Source: Methylocystis sp. SC2 (lineage in GTDB: Bacteria; Pseudomonadota; Alphaproteobacteria; Rhizobiales; Beijerinckiaceae). From it: a stretch of DNA of 64,000 nucleotides. The stretch spans positions 1,892,501 through 1,956,500 of the forward strand of contig NC_018485.1 of the NCBI RefSeq assembly GCF_000304315.1, in the 5' to 3' direction. Both the position numbers and the translations under genes were made by a program. Below, piece by piece: positions 61,137 to 64,000 of the stretch; position 1 is the stretch's first letter, and every line of letters begins with the position of its first letter. The notes under the pieces were generated by a model. That model worked only from the letters and a program-made list of their open reading frames with translations. It had not been told where the DNA came from and searched no databases.

Positions 61137-64000
61137 ATGGCGATCTATCATCTTCACGTCAAGGTCATCGGCCGCAAATGCGGCTCCAGCGCGGTGGCGT
61201 CCGCGGCCTACCGCTCGGCCTCGCGGTTGCGCGACGACCGGCTCGGGCGCAGTCACGATTTCTCGGCCAAGCACGGCGTCGTCCATTCCGAGGTGTTGCT
61301 GCCGGAGAATGCGCCGGAGGCGTGGAAGGACCGCGAACGACTTTGGAATGATGTCGAGACGCTTGAGGTCAGGAAGGATGCGCAGCTCGCCCGCGAAGTC
61401 GAATTCGCCCTTCCGCGCGAGATGACGGAGCGCCAGGGCATCGAACTCGCCCGCGACTTCGTGCGGTCCGAATTCGTAGACCGGGGCATGATCGCCGACC
61501 TCAATGTGCATTGGGATGTGGCCGAGGACGGAATGCTGAAGCCCCACGCGCATGTCATGCTGACCATGCGCTCGGTCGACGAGAATGGCTTCGGTCCGAA
61601 GGTGCGAGAATGGAACCGCACCGAGATGCTCGAACGCTGGCGGGAGCGTTGGGCAGAGCTTGCCAACGAGCGACTTGCCGAACTCGACGTCGACGCGCGC
61701 ATCGACCATCGCAGCCTGGAAGCGCAGGGCATCGCGCTGGAGCCGCAAAGCCAGATCGGCGCGCCCGCACATCGCATCGAAGGCGAAGGTGTCGAGGCTG
61801 CCGACCGCGCGGAAATGCATCGCGAGATCGCGCGCGGCAATGGCGAGCGCATCATCGCCGATCCCGCCCTGGCGCTCGACGCCATCACGCATCAGCAATC
61901 GACCTTCACACGGCGCGACATGGCGATGTTCGCCCACCGGCACAGCGACGGGAGCGACCAATTCAATGCGGTGATGGGCGCGATGCGGGAGGCGCCCGAT
62001 CTGGTCCCATTGGGCAAGGATGGACGGGGCGAGGATCGCTTCACCACACGCCAGATGATCGAGACCGAGCAGCGCCTGCACCGCGCTGCCGACCTCATGG
62101 CTGCGAAGGAACGCCACGAGGTCGGTGACAGGGACCGTGAAGCGGCGCTGGCGCGCGCGGAAGCACGCGGTCTCGTCCTTTCGGGAGAGCAGGCCGACGC
62201 GCTGGCGCACGTCACGGACGGGCGCGATCTCGGCGTCGTCGTTGGTTATGCCGGAACGGGGAAGAGCGCGATGCTGGGCGTGGCGCGCGAAGCTTGGGAA
62301 GCGGCGGGCTACGAGGTTCGAGGCGTGGCGCTGTCCGGCATCGCCGCCGAGAATCTCGAAAGCGGATCGGGCATCTCGTCGCGCACTATCGCCAGCCTGG
62401 AACACGGTTGGGGACAGGGCCGCGACGTGCTCACCGCACGCGATGTTCTGGTGATCGACGAGGCGGGCATGGTCGGCACGCGCCAGTTGGAGCGCGTGCT
62501 GTCTCATGCCGCCGAGGCCGGCGCCAAGGTGGTGCTGGTCGGCGATCCACAACAATTGCAATCCATCGAAGCCGGCGCGGCGTTCCGGTCGATCCACCAA
62601 CGTCACGGTGGGGCGGAGATCGGCGAGGTGCGCCGGCAGCGGGAGGACTGGCAGCGCGACGCAACGCGCGATCTGGCGACCGGCCGAACCGCCGATGCGC
62701 TCCATGCCTATGACAAACATGGCATGATCCATGCCGCTGAAACGCGGGAGCAGGCGCGCGACGATCTGATCGACCGCTGGGATCGCGACCGGCAGGCGGC
62801 GCCGCGCTGTAGCCGCATCATCCTCACCCACACCAATGACGAAGTGCGCGCCTTGAACGAGGCCGCGCGCGCCAGGATGCGGGACGCCGGAAATCTCGGC
62901 GACGACGTGCGCCTGGTGGTCGAACGCGGTGAGCGCAGCTTCGCAAGCGGAGATCGCGTCATGTTCCTTCAGAACGAACGCGGCCTCGGTGTCAAGAACG
63001 GCACGCTCGGCGTCATCGAACAGGTCAGCACGCAGAGCATGAGCGTGCGCACCGGTGATGGTCGTTCCGCACGCTTTGACCTGAAGGATTACGACCGCAT
63101 CGACCACGGCTATGCCGCAACCATCCACAAAGCGCAGGGCATGACCGTGGATCGCGCCCATGTTCTGGCGACGCCGGGCCTGGACGCCCACGGCGCCTAT
63201 GTCGCCCTGTCGCGCCACCGCGACGGCATGGAGCTGCATTATGGCCATGACGACTTCGCCAGCCAGGACCGGCTTCTCGGCGCCCTCTCGCGCGACCGGG
63301 CCAAGGATATGGCGTCGGATTACGAGCGGCTCGAGCCGGCGCGCGATTATGCCGAACGGCGCGGGATCACTTTCCGCGAGCGCATGGAGCGGGTCATCGA
63401 GATCGTCAAGCAGGCGCCCGAGAAGCTGCGCGGCATGTTCGACGGCCTGCGCCTGCCCGCCGCCGGCGGACAGGGGCCGGAAAGGAGGGTGGCGGAAGAC
63501 CCGGAAATGGCGCTGCGTCGCGCCCGCACCAAGGCGCTCATCCGCCATGCCCACGCCGTGGATGCGATCTTCGAGATGCAGGAGAGAGGCGGCAAGGCCA
63601 ACCCGGAGCAGGTGAAGGAATTGCAGGAGGCCCGCAAGGTCTTCGAGGAGGTGCGGCCCTACGGCTCGCACGATGCCGAAGCCGCCTACAAGAAGAACCC
63701 GGAACTCGCCTCGGAAGCGGCCACGGGGCGCACCGCCCGCGCCATCCGCGCCCTACAACTCGAAACCGAACTGCGCACCGATCCGCAGCGCCGCGCCGAT
63801 CGCTTCGTGGAACGCTGGCGGGAACTCGGCCAGACCAGCCAGCGCCAGTATCAGGCAGCGGACATGTCCGGCTACAAGGCCACGCGATCGGCGATGGGTG
63901 ACATGGCGCAGAGCCTCGAACGCGATCCGCAACTCGAGTCGATCCTTGCCGGCCGCAAGCGAGACCTCGGCATCGGGATCGAATCGGGCCGCCGACTCGG
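61137..64000 (+). CDS. traA: TraA relaxase-helicase (MobA/MobL + TraI-type helicase), cut by window end
   Basis: At least 954 residues are visible, open to the right edge. The N-terminal MOBQ relaxase domain begins 'MAIYHLHVKVIGRKCGSSAV', with 'ASAAYRS' and the metal-binding 'KPHAHVMLTMR'. A superfamily 1 helicase follows: 'VVGYAGTGKSAMLGVAREAW' (Walker A), 'DVLVIDEAGMVG' (Walker B), and 'GYAATIHKAQGMTVDRA' near residue 665. Ti-plasmid TraA has this architecture and about 1,100 residues. It nicks oriT and unwinds the transferred strand. No ribosome site is evident, but ATG 61137 matches homologues. Confidence 0.93.
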   Translation, partial: MAIYHLHVKVIGRKCGSSAVASAAYRSASRLRDDRLGRSHDFSAKHGVVHSEVLLPENAPEAWKDRERLWNDVETLEVRKDAQLAREVEFALPREMTERQGIELARDFVRSEFVDRGMIADLNVHWDVAEDGMLKPHAHVMLTMRSVDENGFGPKVREWNRTEMLERWRERWAELANERLAELDVDARIDHRSLEAQGIALEPQSQIGAPAHRIEGEGVEAADRAEMHREIARGNGERIIADPALALDAITHQQSTFTRRDMAMFAHRHSDGSDQFNAVMGAMREAPDLVPLGKDGRGEDRFTTRQMIETEQRLHRAADLMAAKERHEVGDRDREAALARAEARGLVLSGEQADALAHVTDGRDLGVVVGYAGTGKSAMLGVAREAWEAAGYEVRGVALSGIAAENLESGSGISSRTIASLEHGWGQGRDVLTARDVLVIDEAGMVGTRQLERVLSHAAEAGAKVVLVGDPQQLQSIEAGAAFRSIHQRHGGAEIGEVRRQREDWQRDATRDLATGRTADALHAYDKHGMIHAAETREQARDDLIDRWDRDRQAAPRCSRIILTHTNDEVRALNEAARARMRDAGNLGDDVRLVVERGERSFASGDRVMFLQNERGLGVKNGTLGVIEQVSTQSMSVRTGDGRSARFDLKDYDRIDHGYAATIHKAQGMTVDRAHVLATPGLDAHGAYVALSRHRDGMELHYGHDDFASQDRLLGALSRDRAKDMASDYERLEPARDYAERRGITFRERMERVIEIVKQAPEKLRGMFDGLRLPAAGGQGPERRVAEDPEMALRRARTKALIRHAHAVDAIFEMQERGGKANPEQVKELQEARKVFEEVRPYGSHDAEAAYKKNPELASEAATGRTARAIRALQLETELRTDPQRRADRFVERWRELGQTSQRQYQAADMSGYKATRSAMGDMAQSLERDPQLESILAGRKRDLGIGIESGRRL

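Noticed and set aside
60591-63671. A 1,026-codon open frame on the minus strand
   Set aside because: It lies antisense to traA, whose relaxase and helicase motifs are unambiguous, and covers traC/traD and oriT. Its product has no recognisable motif; long antisense frames are common in GC-rich genes.
1-64000. CRISPR arrays
   Set aside because: No regularly spaced repeat-spacer series was seen; the only regular repeats are the three iterons and short operator repeats.

Overview
The window is GC-rich DNA from an alphaproteobacterium. The conjugation genes are of the kind found in Hyphomicrobiales (Rhizobiales), and a methylotroph or rhizobial relative is plausible. This rests on gene families and order, not on a marker gene. 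Nearly everything here is mobile or accessory DNA.

Bases 1-52.3 kb look like most of one integrative conjugative element (ICE), with its left end outside the window. Its backbone, in order, is: DUF932 (cut by the window edge), ParB-like, Toprim, DUF2493, DUF736, XRE regulator, DUF2285, a frameshifted DUF6499/DUF2285-type gene, an AlpA-like HTH, a RepA-type initiator with DnaA boxes and three 23-bp-spaced iterons, DUF2840, TraF peptidase, lytic transglycosylase, DUF3363 relaxase, VirD4/TraG, CopG-like, the full trbBCDEJKLFGI mating-pair set, DUF2274 and a LysR regulator. A parA gene usually sits after the initiator and is absent. The element appears to end at a large serine recombinase gene that reads into the 3' end of a tRNA-Met gene (52312-52388, minus strand).

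Four cargo blocks interrupt or extend the backbone. (1) 5.1-7.1 kb: a Tat-exported Fe/Mn superoxide dismutase, a TonB-receptor stub and a membrane protein. (2) 18.2-23.1 kb, wedged between the CopG-like gene and trbB: a six-gene minus-strand operon (ACP-like protein, XRE regulator, ImmA/IrrE protease, thymidylate-synthase-like enzyme, a protein resembling the 5-hydroxymethyl-dU DNA kinase helical family, MazG-like protein) converging on a holo-ACP synthase gene. This is the best candidate here for an undescribed system: pyrimidine-nucleotide modification chemistry paired with a dedicated acyl carrier and its activating enzyme under an SOS-like protease/repressor switch. (3) 34.1-42.5 kb: decayed TonB receptors, a coiled-coil protein and a CecR/TetR-controlled HlyD-RbbA-YhhJ-type exporter. 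(4) 42.5-50.1 kb: a sugar cassette (ROK kinase, SbmA/YddA-like ABC exporter, GH3 beta-glucosidase, GH13 alpha-glucosidase) bracketed by fragments of an IS1182-like transposase.

Right of the tRNA (52.4-64 kb) lies a second mobile region. It holds a two-gene minus-strand locus resembling AVAST type III phage defence (a ~2,090-residue nuclease-STAND NTPase plus a small partner), then a Ti-plasmid-type DNA-processing module: traC and traD on one side of an oriT, and a traA relaxase-helicase on the other that runs off the window end. Two unrelated conjugation systems therefore sit side by side around one tRNA.
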